DNA of 64,000 nt, from contig JACTAT010000037.1 of assembly GCA_014526335.1 (NCBI GenBank), positions 12,972,139 to 13,036,138 of the forward strand. Reading direction: 5' to 3'. The stretch comes from Chrysaora quinquecirrha. Its lineage: Eukaryota; Cnidaria; Scyphozoa; Semaeostomeae; Pelagiidae. This document shows positions 36,601-44,182 of the stretch, piece by piece (position 1 is the first letter of the stretch; each line of letters begins with the position of its first letter). The notes below the pieces were generated by a model. That model had not been told where the DNA came from, searched no databases, and saw only the letters and a program-made list of their open reading frames with translations. The position numbers and the translations under genes were made by a program.

Positions 36601-39600
36601 ATGACCCCCGCCTATTTGGTTCTGGAAAATTCCCAAACCCCGTTTATTAAGATCACCCGTTAGATTTTTGCGGAAATATCACATCGTTCCGTTTCATAAA
36701 GCATGGTTTCCATTGTAGAGGGATTGGAAGACGATCAGCGACTGTCTGCAATCGTCTGCGTTGTTTTCCCGATCAATGGAAACATTCTATGATAATCATT
36801 ACGACAGTCGGCGATCGTCTGCGTTGTTTTCCTGATCAATGGAAACATTCTATGACGATCATTACGACAGTCGGCGATCGTTAGTCGTAAGCGTCGGGAG
36901 AGTTGAGATGAGTTCAACACTCCCGATCGTTACGACTGTCCGATGAGTGAAAAACTTTATAGAAACACAGATCGCAGACGATCGGCGCTTATCGCAGGCT
37001 ACCCTTTGTTGAAATGCAATCATGCTAGTCTGATTACCCAATTAATTGATAGCTGTCCTTGTTATGGTTTCAAGATCTGCATGTTGAGCGCTGGAACGCA
37101 GATAGTCGCCGACCTATGGAAACACTCGCATGAAATCGTAGAGGGAAGATGGGAGAAGGACCAACCATGATCGCAGACGGACACAGATCCTTTAATGACA
37201 TCATGGAAAACAAGCTTAAGACCTTCAGTTCATTCTGACTATGGTTCATTTGGGGCTGGAAGAGTTCAAACACAAAACACTAAGAAGGATATATTATGAT
37301 CAGCAAGTAATTACTTGAGCAGTCTTTTCCAGTGAATTCTGCTGGGCATACACATTCAAAATCATTGTTGACTTCATTGCAAATCGCAGCGTTATGACAA
37401 GGATTCGGCTGGCATTTATTAATTTCTGCAATGAAATGAAAAATATTGATATTAGACATCTGCTGTTTCATGCCCAAAACATAGACTAATTACACAAGTC
37501 CGACTCTTCGCAAACAGCATAAGCAGCAACAGCGAGAACGGTTCACTTGAAAAAGTGAATTGGATTGCCTATTGCTAAGGGTAGTTCTGAGCGACTTATC
37601 TATCAGATCGGCCTAAGAAGCGTAAATTACGACTCCTGGAATAAGTCTACAAGAAATGAATATATGTCATGAATTGCGAACACTTGGATAGATTTTCCCA
37701 CAAGTGGCAAACCACAAAAGATGGGATTCGAGGCTGGACTGCATGGTCAGAAAGCCAACGACGCTATGAATAGAACTCTCTCAGTAATACAGCCAAAAGC
37801 TCTCCTTCCCGTTTGACTTTTTCGTGTTTCGGCTATGTTGAGCCTTCTTCAGCACCATAAAAATTTGTATTATTTGTCATGAACGGCGAACCCTAGAGGA
37901 TAGATTTTTCCACAAGTGATGGGATTCGAACATATTTGACTGATTCTCGACATTGCTGCTTTTATTCTAAGGTGGGGACTTATTCAAGGGGGGCTTATAC
38001 GGAGGTGGGGGCTTATTCGAGGATTTACGGTATTCCAAACATAAACATTACCTTGGCAGTTGAGTCCTTTGTATCCCTGTGAGCATGTGCAAACATATTG
38101 CCCGTTTGTTTCAGTGCATACTCCATTGTTGTGACACGGGTTTGGATGGCATTTATCCTCCTCTAAAGTGAGAAAAACCGTTTCATTAATAAAACCCAAG
38201 TTCACACAAGTTCAGAGTTAAAAGGTTTTTAATGAAGCTAAAAGGCTATTTCTCCAATGCGTTGAGTTTGTTTTTTGTTGATCAAACACTCAACGATTGA
38301 GTGTTGTCTACGTTGCAAAATATAGCTCGCCAAACATTTCAGACGGCGTTTTTTCGAATCACTGGTTTTCGTTTCAGTTGATAACTAATTGAATGATGCT
38401 AAAAAATTAAGCTTTCTATGGAAGAGGTTAGGAAACAGGCCCTCTTTCTCTTTCTCTTTCCACAAAACCATCGTCAAATTCAAATTGGGATCTTTCGTAA
38501 TCAATAGTCTTGACAACAAAAAGTTGATTTGAAAATAAACACCTCTATCTTTTATTAAATGCTCCCTCGAATACACGTTTTTTTATAAGGAACCACTTTA
38601 TAAGGAACCTAAATTTAAAGAACTTATACTACTAAAGAGAAAATCACTAAGGAACTTTTCATTGTTGAATATTTTTATCACTGCAAGCAATGAAGAATTA
38701 GAAAGCTCGTTCCATTCATTTGCAGTCGAAAATCACATAGATTGTACTTTACCCATGTATCCAATGTTTCCTCAAGTAGTTTCGAGCTTTGCTTACATAC
38801 AAATGTACAGTGGTCACTAAACTGTATGTGCAGTTAAAATTAAGGAACTCCACGCTTTTTTTAAGGAACCTACCTCAAGGCCTAGTTCTTAAAGTTCCTT
38901 ATTTTTGGACCTCTTTTGAGGCAATTGTAGTTCCAAAAGTTCCTTAATAGTTCCTTAATTTTTACTGCACATACAGTGATCATAATAATAATAGAAAGAC
39001 ACTTGCATGTAAGTAAAGCTCAAGACTACTCAAGGAAATTTTTGATACATGCGTAACGTACAATTTATGTGATTTTCGACCTCCATTGAATGGAACGGGC
39101 TTTCTAATTCTTGATTATTTGCAGTGATGAAAGCTTTCAACATTGAAAAGTTCCTTAATGATTTTCGCTTAAGTAGTATAAGTTCTTTAAATTTTCGGGC
39201 CTTCTACATGTAGGTTCCTTATAAAGTGGTTCTTTATCAAAAAAAGCGTGAATTAAGCAACTTTTGGAACTACAATCGTCTCAAAAATGGTCAAAAAATA
39301 AGGAACTTTAAGAACTAGGCCTTGACCTAGGTTCTTTATAAAAAAAGCGTGTACATGCCCCCTTAAAAAGTTGATCCAAGTAAATTTCTCAAACAAGAAT
39401 TCTACCGCAACATTTTTATAGCAGTTTTATAAGTACGCGTGGTTCTCTTACCTTCACAGTCACTGCCTTTGTAACCATTTGGACAGATACATTCATATCC
39501 ATCTCTTATTTCATTGCACGTTCCTCCATTCATGCATGGGTCACTTTCGCAATGGCCTGAAATCAGAACAGAAAAGACAAATCTCAATGAATTATAGCAG

Positions 39601-41472
39601 AAAAGGAAGTCTACCTAAGAAATCGTAGCACCCTCAATCACTTAAGGCATTTCCACGGAAAAAAGAATTCTACTGGGTAAAATAAAAGTTTTTCTCGCAA
39701 AGCTGTACAAAATATCGAAATAACTTTGCACTATCTTAGTACAATAAAGGACGCTTATACACTTAGTTTCGAAAAGCATTGAGCAAGGTGGTGTTATACT
39801 TATCGAACTTAAACCTTAGTGTGTATGAAAATTAAGATTATGTAGTTTATTAGTTTATCATATGTAGATGAGGAGATTATATCACTAAGATCTAAAGGAG
39901 GAGATAAGATCTGAAGATGTTACTTAGAACAAACATTACATTGGCCTAACTTCTTTTTGCATGCTGGCTATTGCTGAAGCCGAGGCAGGGTTAAGGCGGG
40001 CGCAAACCGTGCCAACACTGTTGTCCAACATGTTGGCTGAAAATAGGCCAACATGTTGGTACGGTTTGCCATACCATCACATCTTAGATTTTATAGGTTG
40101 CAAACGTCATCTACAAATGATCTTTGCAAACATGGCGGAAAAGGAAGCAGCTGTTTGTTTATTACACGCTCTTTTGGTTTACGACGAAGAAGAAAAACTC
40201 GCGCTCCAACCCCAACCGCCAGGTTAAATCCATTTCTCATTTCAATGTCTCCGAAATAACATTGAAAATGTGGTGCAAACATGTTGGCGAGACCTAGCAA
40301 ACGATACCAACACATCAATTCTGCTCGAATCCAAGGAAATGTTGGCCAACTTTTTTTAACAAAATGTTGTTTGTTTGGACAACAGCTACAGCAAGCCGTG
40401 CCACATGTTGGCCAACATGTTGGCAGGGTTCGCGCCTGCCTTTCGCTAAGCGTAGACAACATTTTGGCCAACATTCATGGGGCCTAGTTGGCAACTTTTG
40501 TTTGGGTTGGTTTTCACGTCCTTTCTATGTCGATAAATTTAAAAGGTTTTTGCAGACATAGTTTCTTACAGACCGAGAAAGCTTATTGTTTCTGCTTTAA
40601 TGTTCTACAGTGAAAGCATCGGCTAATCGCGAGCCTATAAAAATATAGCCCACCTATGTGGCTCAGATCACGATTAGATAGCCAAACGAAGCCAGCATTC
40701 TGCAATGTTGGGGGAATTTTTTATCCTGACCAACCAACGTCATCAAACACAATGTTGTTCAAACAGAAAAGTGGCCAAACGTTGCTTTCAGTTGTTCAAC
40801 ATGAATATTGGGCACTGTTGGGTAACGTGTTGACTACGTTCTTCCAGGGCATAACTGTCTTACATTATGAAAGAGTAACATTGAATTAAACTCACCCTCT
40901 TCGCGTTCGTGGTCATTATAATCATCATCATCACTTTCAGCGAGATGATAAGGCGAGTGAATTCCATGCATCCTATCGTGCATCATCTTATGTAAGAATG
41001 TTTTGTAAGACATAATCATAGGAGGTCTTGGTATATGAGTTGTAACAATGGTTCTCTGCTGAATCGGTGGGGCTTTCAGATATACATATCCAGGATGCGA
41101 TAGATAATCAGAGTTCGGGTGAGCGATAAATTGTCGTTTTGTTTCGGTAGCTGCTGCTTCTCGGCTCTCGGGAGTAGCAGCATTCTCTCGTAACTCGCTT
41201 TCGTTTTCCGATTCTGTACTTTCGGCTTCATTACCATCTACATCATCATCTGAAGAATGGCCAGAGATACTATCTCGTTGATAACCAGATCCCGAAACAT
41301 CCGAGCTACCATCTTCATTTTCGCTCTCATTATCGCCATCAGGATCGTCATTTTTCGTTTCTTCCTCGTTGACAATCTTTCCCAAAGCTGCTTCGGCGGC
41401 AACTGGATAATCATTCGATATTTGTGACGATAAATCTCGTTTACTTGGCGACCTATCTCCTGTAAAATCCAT
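21683..41472 (-). CDS. Multi-EGF protein with acidic N-terminus and papilin-like exon (gene model)
   Basis: Joined minus-strand exons in transcription order: 40896-41472, 39452-39556, 38052-38162, 37315-37425, 35839-35964, 34344-34442, 33484-33600, 32349-32459, 30839-30952, 28698-28808, 27782-27892, 25025-25174, 22147-22254, and possibly 21683-21699. All junctions are phase 1, and every internal exon length is a multiple of three. The product is about 655 residues: an acidic Ser/Asp/Glu-rich region (1-192), eleven EGF domains with the six-Cys pattern, then a CCPDG module. EGF modules act outside cells in adhesion, signalling or matrix. No signal peptide is visible in the first exon, so an upstream exon may be missing. 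The architecture is seen directly; a role in extracellular matrix or a secreted mineralising matrix is only inference. Exact orthology is not recognised. Confidence 0.8.
22147..22254 (-). CDS. EGF gene: papilin-like CCPDG exon
   Basis: A 36-codon phase 1-1 exon (acceptor TTTGCAG, donor GTAAGCT). It contains C-RETHYGCCPDGETAAHGPN-SLGC. The pattern YGCCPDGxTxAxGPNxxGC is known from papilin and other matrix proteins. The phase and strand match the EGF exons, so it is placed in the same gene. Confidence 0.7.
22317..22679 (+). mobile_element. 5'-truncated LINE (RTE-like) 3' end
   Basis: The 120-codon ORF has LRWSIGMTRLDKVRNE, LRWLAHVVRRD, RKRGRPKKKWEDCVKEDL and a C-terminal RRKWRRLVHTGRP. This is the typical C-terminal tail of RTE/BovB-type reverse transcriptases. 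No catalytic reverse transcriptase part precedes it, so it is a 5'-truncated insertion. It lies antisense in the intron between the CCPDG exon and EGF module 11. The 3' end is an AGAAGAAGAAGAA repeat. Confidence 0.75.
22764..23387. repeat. MITE of the TTTTTTATAAG-terminus family
   Basis: The left end CACTTTTTTATAAGAAT and the right end GGTTCTTATAAAGAGTG are inverted. CGAGCTTCGG/CCTCGATC-type and AAAATTTTAAGAAC blocks pair internally. A second nested end occurs near 23,040 (TTTTTTTATAAGAACAA). It is intronic and non-coding. Confidence 0.55.
23388..24270. other. Intron sequence with G-rich palindromic scraps
   Basis: At about 24,150-24,225 a 33-bp unit with AATAACTAGGGGGGCTG and AGCCCCCC is present twice. 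A similar GGGGGGTCTGGGGGGCATG stretch lies at about 23,587. No exon was recognised. Confidence 0.4.
24270..24490 (+). repeat. Degraded SINE (GATGAGCTCCAA family)
   Basis: It shares CACGCAGTTACTCATCA, GTCGTGTGATAA, CTGATGAGCTCCAA, AGAGCGAAA-GCGTC and a 3' part with GTGAGTCTAACTTCGTG, then TTTCGGTA, with the SINE at 27,480-27,740. Confidence 0.55.
24640..24925. repeat. Interspersed repeat, copy 1 (ACTATACTAAGTACCCCC end)
   Basis: A diverged direct copy is present at about 31,100-31,375. Shared words include AATAATAAGCG/AATAACAAGCG, GAACATCTTAGACGCGAT, CACCCTCTTATATGAGGATTT and TATACTAAGTACCCCC. No coding capacity. Confidence 0.55.
25025..25174 (-). CDS. EGF gene: EGF module 11 with Ser/Gly tail
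   Basis: A 50-codon phase 1-1 exon (acceptor TCTTCAG, donor GTGAATG). It contains DRCHPDPCMHGGVC and FQCHCPSGFVGTAC, followed by a 14-residue linker EIATGSSNGAYVS before the splice site. Confidence 0.85.
26137..26391 (+). mobile_element. 5'-truncated LINE 3' end (CR1/L2/jockey-like)
   Basis: The ORF carries RTTNYGIKSLSFQGPKIWNS, LPAEIKSARNHKQFKSLIK and a terminal TWFLNNK. This is the recognisable C-terminus of CR1/L2/jockey-type LINE ORF2 proteins (R-T-x-YG, GPxxWNxLP). No reverse transcriptase core lies upstream, so only the 3' end was inserted. The ORF is intact but short. It lies in an intron of the EGF gene, antisense to it. Confidence 0.7.
26500..27250. other. Intron sequence without recognised features
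   Basis: AT-rich, no exon-like ORF, no clear repeat. Confidence 0.35.
27255..27425 (-). repeat. tRNA-derived SINE, minus copy of a head-to-head pair
   Basis: Read on the minus strand it has AGCTCCGGTGGTCGTGTGAT followed by CCCCGGTTCGATTCGCAC, a tRNA-like A/B-box arrangement. TCATGAGCTCCAATAAGGGC and CCAGCCGCCCC-related body sequence follow. It faces the copy at 27,480. Confidence 0.7.
27480..27745 (+). repeat. tRNA-derived SINE, plus copy of a head-to-head pair
   Basis: It has AGCTCCGGTGGTCGTGTGAT, CCCCGCATCGATTCTCAC, CTGATGAGCTCCAATAAGAG and GAATGGGGCGGCTGG. It ends with ATATGAGCCTAACTTCATGC, then GTTTCGGTACC. Other copies of the 3' part lie at 24,440 and 55,870-55,985. It lies just downstream of EGF module 10 in transcription order. 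Confidence 0.7.
27782..27892 (-). CDS. EGF gene: EGF module 10
   Basis: A 37-codon phase 1-1 exon (acceptor GTTTTAG, donor GTACAG, a weaker donor). The six cysteines lie in DKCAASPCLNGGTC and VMCTCASGFRGKYC. Confidence 0.85.
28446..28545. repeat. Short MITE with CTCGAATAAGCCC ends
   Basis: CTCCTCGAATAAGCCCTCCCC at the left is inverted relative to GGGGGCTTATTCGAGGATA at the right. A related piece lies at 37,965-38,035. Confidence 0.6.
28698..28808 (-). CDS. EGF gene: EGF module 9
   Basis: A 37-codon phase 1-1 exon (acceptor TCTTTAG, donor GTATGTTG). The six cysteines lie in DHCHVNPCKNGGFC and FKCKCLDGFKGLLC. Confidence 0.85.
28936..28992. repeat. Fragment of the GGGGGTACTTCCATTG MITE family
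   Basis: GGGGGGGATACTTCCATTG, then TTCATTATACTAGGTACC and GCCCA match the end of the MITE that interrupts the transposase gene at 48,951-49,239. Confidence 0.6.
28993..30345. other. Intron sequence without recognised features
   Basis: AT-rich. A TTGTTG run occurs at 29,041-29,060. No splice-supported exon and no clear repeat was recognised between EGF modules 8 and 9. Confidence 0.35.
30346..30775. repeat. MITE with CGGGTTAG ends, split by a SINE
   Basis: The left part has CACTACATACACTAGCCCTG and AACCCGGGTTAG. The right part has the opposed TTTACACTATATG, ACCTCGGGTTAGCGC and AATAGGGCC. The SINE at 30,480-30,650 lies between the two halves. Confidence 0.45.
30480..30650 (-). repeat. tRNA-derived SINE pair (inverted halves)
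   Basis: On the minus strand TATAGCTCAGTGGAAAAGTC (A box) and CAGTCCAGGTTCGAATGC (B box) have tRNA-like spacing. About 50 bp away the plus strand carries TGCAGTCCAGGTTCGAATCC, so two copies face each other. A degraded relative lies at 37,695-37,760. Confidence 0.65.
30839..30952 (-). CDS. EGF gene: EGF module 8
   Basis: A 38-codon phase 1-1 exon (acceptor TTTGCAG, donor GTGAGTTG). The six cysteines lie in SLCDANPCLNEGTC and FKCLCKEGYRGDHC. Confidence 0.85.
31100..31375. repeat. Interspersed repeat, copy 2 (ATTATACTAAGTACCCCC end)
   Basis: This is a direct diverged copy of 24,640-24,925, including CGAACATCTTCGACGCGAT and CACCCTGTTATATGGGGATT. Confidence 0.55.
31702..31771. ncRNA. Near-perfect 70-bp hairpin (possible pre-miRNA or tiny palindromic repeat)
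   Basis: The left arm starts GCGATAAACAGCGGAATC and ends TTTCGGGCATACT. The right arm is its reverse complement (AGTATGCCCGAAA to GATTCCGCTGTTTATCGC), with a 5-nt loop (GACTT) and one small bulge. It lies in an intron of the EGF gene between modules 7 and 8. Cnidarian miRNA precursors can be this compact, but a solitary palindromic transposon remnant fits equally well. Confidence 0.35.
32349..32459 (-). CDS. EGF gene: EGF module 7 (fits the Asp/Asn hydroxylation consensus)
   Basis: A 37-codon phase 1-1 exon (acceptor TTATAG, donor GTATTT). It contains TQCSPNPCLNTGQC then CIDTDEGYRCEC, which fits the C-x-D/N-x4-F/Y-x-C-x-C consensus of calcium-binding EGF domains, and ends AFKGKHC. Confidence 0.85.
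32520..33440. other. Intron sequence without recognised features
   Basis: AT-rich. CAGCCCTCAAAGTTG is repeated at about 33,050 and 33,084. A 113-codon ORF at 32,559-32,900 is Lys/Tyr/Thr-rich, has no recognisable domain and no splice context, and is taken as chance. Confidence 0.35.
33484..33600 (-). CDS. EGF gene: EGF module 6
   Basis: A 39-codon phase 1-1 exon (acceptor TTTGCAG, donor GTAAGTA). The six cysteines lie in SPCSVSPCLNGGTC and YRCVCRHGFRGSNC. Confidence 0.85.
34344..34442 (-). CDS. EGF gene: EGF module 5
   Basis: A 33-codon phase 1-1 exon with donor GTATACC. Two acceptors in the same phase are possible (ACAAG or TTCAAG two codons later); I used the first. The six cysteines lie in DKCRVTQCKNSGVC and RCSCMNGYTGDYC. 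Confidence 0.8.
34560..35000. repeat. Long palindromic MITE-like repeat
   Basis: Sequence around 34,680-34,800 (GAGCACCTTCATTTTAGTG, ATGTTGATTTTATAGCGAT, GGATTCGACCGTGAAAAAT) is mirrored at 34,825-34,950 (TTTTTTACGGTCAAATCCCT, ATCGCTACAGAATCAACATT, AACGAAGGTGCTGATTTCGA). The centre is near 34,812. Confidence 0.65.
35181..35325. repeat. 23-bp palindromic tandem repeat plus a 35-bp duplication
   Basis: Four 23-bp units TGTCAGC-WAACT-GCTGACA-CACA lie at 35,181-35,272. Each contains an inverted repeat TGTCAGC/GCTGACA. They are followed by two copies of ACACATAGTGCGAACGAGCC, then CTACAG. Confidence 0.85.
35433..35699. repeat. MITE with AGGCCCTG inverted ends
   Basis: TAGGCCCTGGCCAAAGG...TTGTTGGTCCAACA at the left is opposed by TGGTCCAACAATGTTTGACC, then GGTTGGACAGGGCCT at the right. 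CGTTTGGCCACGTCCAAAAA is mirrored by TTTTTGGACGTGGCCAAACG in the middle. Confidence 0.75.
35839..35964 (-). CDS. EGF gene: EGF module 4
   Basis: A 42-codon phase 1-1 exon (acceptor ACCCAG, donor GTAAGTC). It has NHCHMTPCLNGGVC, a longer middle loop (SASQGIGYSSLVS), then CICPSGFTGQRC. Confidence 0.85.
36680..37190. repeat. GACGATCG-rich repeat with 65-bp tandem units
   Basis: GTCTGCGTTGTTTTCCCGAT, then CAATGGAAACATTCTATGA, CATTACGACAGTCGGCGATC repeats at about 65-bp spacing. Inverted relatives (GATCGCAGACG, ATCGTTACGACTGTCC) lie at 36,920-37,180. Probably a decayed palindromic MITE. Confidence 0.55.
37315..37425 (-). CDS. EGF gene: EGF module 3
   Basis: A 37-codon phase 1-1 exon (acceptor TTGCAG, donor GTAATTA). 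The six cysteines lie in NKCQPNPCHNAAIC and FECVCPAEFTGKDC. Confidence 0.85.
37690..38035. repeat. SINE and MITE remnants
   Basis: CCCACAAGTGGCAAACCACA, then GGGATTCGAGGCTGGACTGC and CAGAAAGCCAACGAC resemble the SINE at 30,480. CTTATTCAAGGGGGGCTTAT, then GGGGGCTTATTCGAGGATT resembles the MITE at 28,446. Confidence 0.5.
38052..38162 (-). CDS. EGF gene: EGF module 2
   Basis: A 37-codon phase 1-1 exon (acceptor ACTTTAG, donor GTAATG). The six cysteines lie in DKCHPNPCHNNGVC and YVCTCSQGYKGLNC. Confidence 0.85.
38574..39351. repeat. Palindromic MITE, CACGTTTTTTTATAAGGAAC family, TA target site
   Basis: It is flanked by TA on both sides. The ends are CACGTTTTTTTATAAGG and CTTTATAAAAAAAGCGTG. The arms pair over much of the element: CTTATACTACTAAAGAGAAA and TCCATTCATTTGCAGTCGAA are mirrored near 39,170 and 39,080. 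A second pair of ends inside (38,859 and 39,245) suggests nesting. Confidence 0.75.
39452..39556 (-). CDS. EGF gene: EGF module 1
   Basis: A 35-codon phase 1-1 exon (acceptor TTTCAG, donor GTAAGAG). It contains HCESDPCMNGGTC, then YECICPNGYKGSDC, with all six EGF cysteines. Confidence 0.85.
39995..40440. repeat. MITE with GGCGGGCGCAAACC ends and CCAACATGTTGG core words
   Basis: GGCGGGCGCAAACCGTGCC at the left is mirrored by GGCAGGGTTCGCGCCTGCC at the right. The palindrome CCAACATGTTGGC occurs several times. A similar CAACATG/GTTGGG-rich stretch continues at 40,645-40,865. Confidence 0.65.
40896..41472 (-). CDS. EGF gene: first recognised exon, acidic low-complexity region
   Basis: 192 codons plus one base, ending at donor G|GTGAGTTT. 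It starts MDFTGDRSPSKRD and holds a long Ser/Asp/Glu/Asn-rich stretch (about residues 35-95). A more ordered part follows with YLSHPGYVYLKAPP and PPMIMSYKTFLHKMM, then a second acidic run. An in-frame TAG lies immediately before the ATG, and TTTTAG|ATG could also be a splice acceptor. The Met may therefore be the true start or the first residue of an internal exon. Confidence 0.7.
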
Positions 41473-41499
41473 CTAAAACATCTATCGGAAGATCTAATA

Positions 41500-41900
41500 C
41501 ACCCCTTTCTTATAAAGAACCACTTTATAAGGAACCTACACGTAGAAGGTTCAAAAATTTAAAGAACTTACACTACTAAAGAGAAAATCATTAAGGAACT
41601 TTTCAATGTTGAATACTTTTATCACTGCAAATAATCAAGAATTAGAAAGCCGGTTCCATTCATTTGCAGTCGAAAATCAAATAAATTGTACGTTAAGAAT
41701 GTATCAATTGTTTCCTTGAGTAGTCTCGAGCTTTGCTCACATGCAAATGTCTCTTTTCTATTGTTAAGACCACTGTATGTGCAGTTAAAATTAAGGAACT
41801 ATTAAGGACGTTTTTGAACTACAATTGACTCAAAAGAGGTCCAAAAATAAGGAACTTTAAGAACTAGGCCTTAAGCTAGATTCTTTATAAAAAGAAGCGT
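41500..41900. repeat. MITE of the TTATAAAGAACC family
   Basis: The left end CACCCCTTTCTTATAAAGAA after a TA, and the right end TTCTTTATAAAAAGAAGCGT before a TA. The inner sequence (ACTACTAAAGAGAAAATCAT, CATTTGCAGTCGAAAATCA) matches the left half of 38,574-39,351. It lies immediately upstream of the first recognised exon of the EGF gene. Confidence 0.65.
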
Positions 41901-42571
41901 TATCTCGCGGCTTTTACAGCGTTGGAAAATACCGCTTTGAACAAATAGATGCTTCCTCAGACCCTTTTCATGTCAGAATTCGCTTCTTAGAATTTCGAGA
42001 TTCTTAGAAATTCATTGTTGAGTTAACAGGGTTACCTTTTTTTTGGTAAGAACGCTTAGCTTCATTCTCAGCCGATCCTTTTTATTTTGGACCATCCTTA
42101 CCCTTACCCCTCTCAAAAACACATTTAAGCGCGAGCGTTTCCAGGTAAGGGAAAGGGCTTCATGCAGCAGACTTTTTTGTATCTTGCTAGCGTATAGCTT
42201 CTGGAACAGAGTGATTTGACCCAAATTTTAGTCTAGCATTCTTATAAAGGTGTTCTTATTCTAGACAACTATCATTCGGGTTAGGGTCTAAGTTATATGA
42301 TCCAACAAATATGGTCTAGATGAGATGAGTACACGCATTCAATGGGAACCACTTTTTCGAGTTCGGCCTCAAGGTTCCTCGAAAATTCGTATCATTGCAA
42401 AAAAGTGCGCAGCTGCAAAAATAGAGCAAAAAGATTCCGAAGGGCTAATTTAATGCTTCTCAACTCAACGCAAAGGGCTAATACAATTCAATTAAATGTT
42501 TTTTTATGTAACACATGCTATTGACCTTTTCAATCCTTTTCTATTCAACACATTCCAGTTTGGGCTTCCTG
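41901..42571. other. Sequence between the EGF gene and the transposon
   Basis: No exon was recognised. TTCCTG at 42,566-42,571 is the left target-site duplication of the transposon. Confidence 0.45.
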
Positions 42572-42660
42572 TATGGCGCGCCGTTGCGGCCAAAAATAAC
42601 AATAAATTGTGTGTCGATTTACTAAAAAAATTAAACGCCAAATCATTTTTTTGTGTATAT

Positions 42661-43372
42661 GGGCCTTTGCACACTAGAGTACTTTTCCAAATTTTAGTAA
42701 GGATTAACAAATTAACACCTTTTTTCCTAGTGTGCAAGGACTTTTTTGCATTTTCTACTATCCATAAATTCTAGTAAGGATGAAACAGGCCGACTAATTA
42801 AATATGGGCAGCTCCCGAGCTGCCCTTATTTCTGCCAAATGTCATCACGGATTAATTTCTTGACCTGAAGCGACATTTTCTTGCTTTTTTCATTCGTTCT
42901 CGAAACAAGATGTCGGATGAAGAGTTTTTCATGCTTTTTTATGATTGTTTTCTATTTGCTGGAGCAAAGCGGCCAGGGCAGAATGCAAAGAATGATGTTG
43001 GTATTATCTGCATATCACTTTTACAAATGCAACAAGCGGCATTAAGGTTCTTTATTCAACAATATTCTGAAGAGCTAAAGTCGGAGAACCCAGATTCTTA
43101 AATTAAATTCATGTCATTCACTAAATGTCGAAAATAGGCAATTTCAAAATAAATATAATTCAAGTTGATGGTGCATTGAGGGTGAAAGAAAGAAAGAATT
43201 CTTCTCAGACGTTACGGTGAACCCTATCGAATCTGTCATCAGAAGTCGAAATGATTGATAGAGACTATTTCAGGGCATCAGGAATTTATGGTCGGAACTG
43301 AATAATTAGCAAATGCGCCCCACTGTTTTGGTAGAATTTTGGCAGAATTTTAGGTCTAGTGTGCAAAGGGCC
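42661..43372. mobile_element. Nested PIF/Harbinger-like non-autonomous element (712 bp)
   Basis: The ends GGGCCTTTGCACACTAGA and GGCCCTTTGCACACTAGA (reverse complement of the right end) are inverted. TAT flanks both sides (42,658-42,660 and 43,373-43,375). The uninterrupted right arm of the host transposon shows a single TAT at this site, which proves the insertion. A 3-bp duplication and GGGCC ends point to PIF/Harbinger, although its usual target is TWA. Confidence 0.8.
42910..43101 (+). CDS. Small ORF inside the nested element (hypothetical, 63 residues)
   Basis: It starts MSDEEFFMLFYDCFLFAGAK and ends YSEELKSENPDS. It fills the middle of the 712-bp element and contains no recognised domain. 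It might be an exon remnant of the autonomous parent's gene or a chance ORF. Confidence 0.3.
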   Translation: MSDEEFFMLFYDCFLFAGAKRPGQNAKNDVGIICISLLQMQQAALRFFIQQYSEELKSENPDS

Positions 43373-43790
43373 TATACCTCGAAACATTTGTGTATACATG
43401 ATTTAAATTTTGAGTGACATAGTAAATATTCTTGTGTGTACACGTGCATATTAAAACTTGTGGGTCTGTTATGTCAAAGATCTGAGTGCTAAAATATTTT
43501 TAGTGAACATGTTTTAAACCTTTGTGACTGTAGAATTTAAAACTTGAGTCAACTTGAGGTTCGTGTGTGTTATTATAATATTTGTGTGCGTTGGCTTTCA
43601 TGATTTCTGCGTGTCAGAAGCAAAAACTTGTGTGTGTATTCAATTTCGTGTGTGTGTGTAGTGTATTTTGTGTGTGTATCAAATTTTAGAGGGCTGTGGT
43701 TTCGTTTGTAATTCGATACATCTATCATCTGGATCCCTGTCCTCAGTCCACGTGTTTGCATTCGTTGAAAGGACCATCTTTCTTTTAACC
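43373..43790 (+). promoter_or_regulatory. Putative promoter and leader of the HECT gene, inside the inverted repeat
   Basis: About 420 bp upstream of the ATG lie in the inverted repeat and are mirrored upstream of the transposase start (49,755 to about 50,172). Both genes should therefore share the same promoter sequence. No TATA box was assigned. The location is seen in the sequence; promoter activity is inference. Confidence 0.5.
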
Positions 43791-44182
43791 ATGGACGAAG
43801 AAATAAGAGAACGGCATCTTGTCGAAGATTTAATCCGCGCTGCTAATAGAATTCAGTCCTTGAACAGAAGGACATCGCAGTCTGAACAAGATCGTGCAAG
43901 GCAAATCAGTACAACAGAATATATTGCCAATGCGTTTCCAACAGCAAGAAGTCGCAGTTCAACTTCAAGCATGTCAAACCCATCCCAAACAACTTCTATG
44001 CCAGGGCCTTCTGGTGGTAAGTTGTAGTTCTTCCTGAATTTTGCAATGATATCGTCATTACTATCTTCAATAGTACAGTATGTTGCATTATTTAACATAT
44101 GTATCGTTGTATATGTATATGTATATGTATGCTTGATGTGGTGGGTTATTATGCTTGTTGTGGTGGTGTTTTTTGCGTACTT

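Larger units (their letters stand above)
42572..43828 (+). repeat. Transposon left inverted repeat (split by a nested element)
   Basis: 42,572-42,660 and 43,373-43,828 together mirror 49,717-50,261. The repeat ends 38 bp into the HECT gene, after GTCGAAGA. It holds (GT)n-rich sequence and the 5' leader of the gene. Confidence 0.9.
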
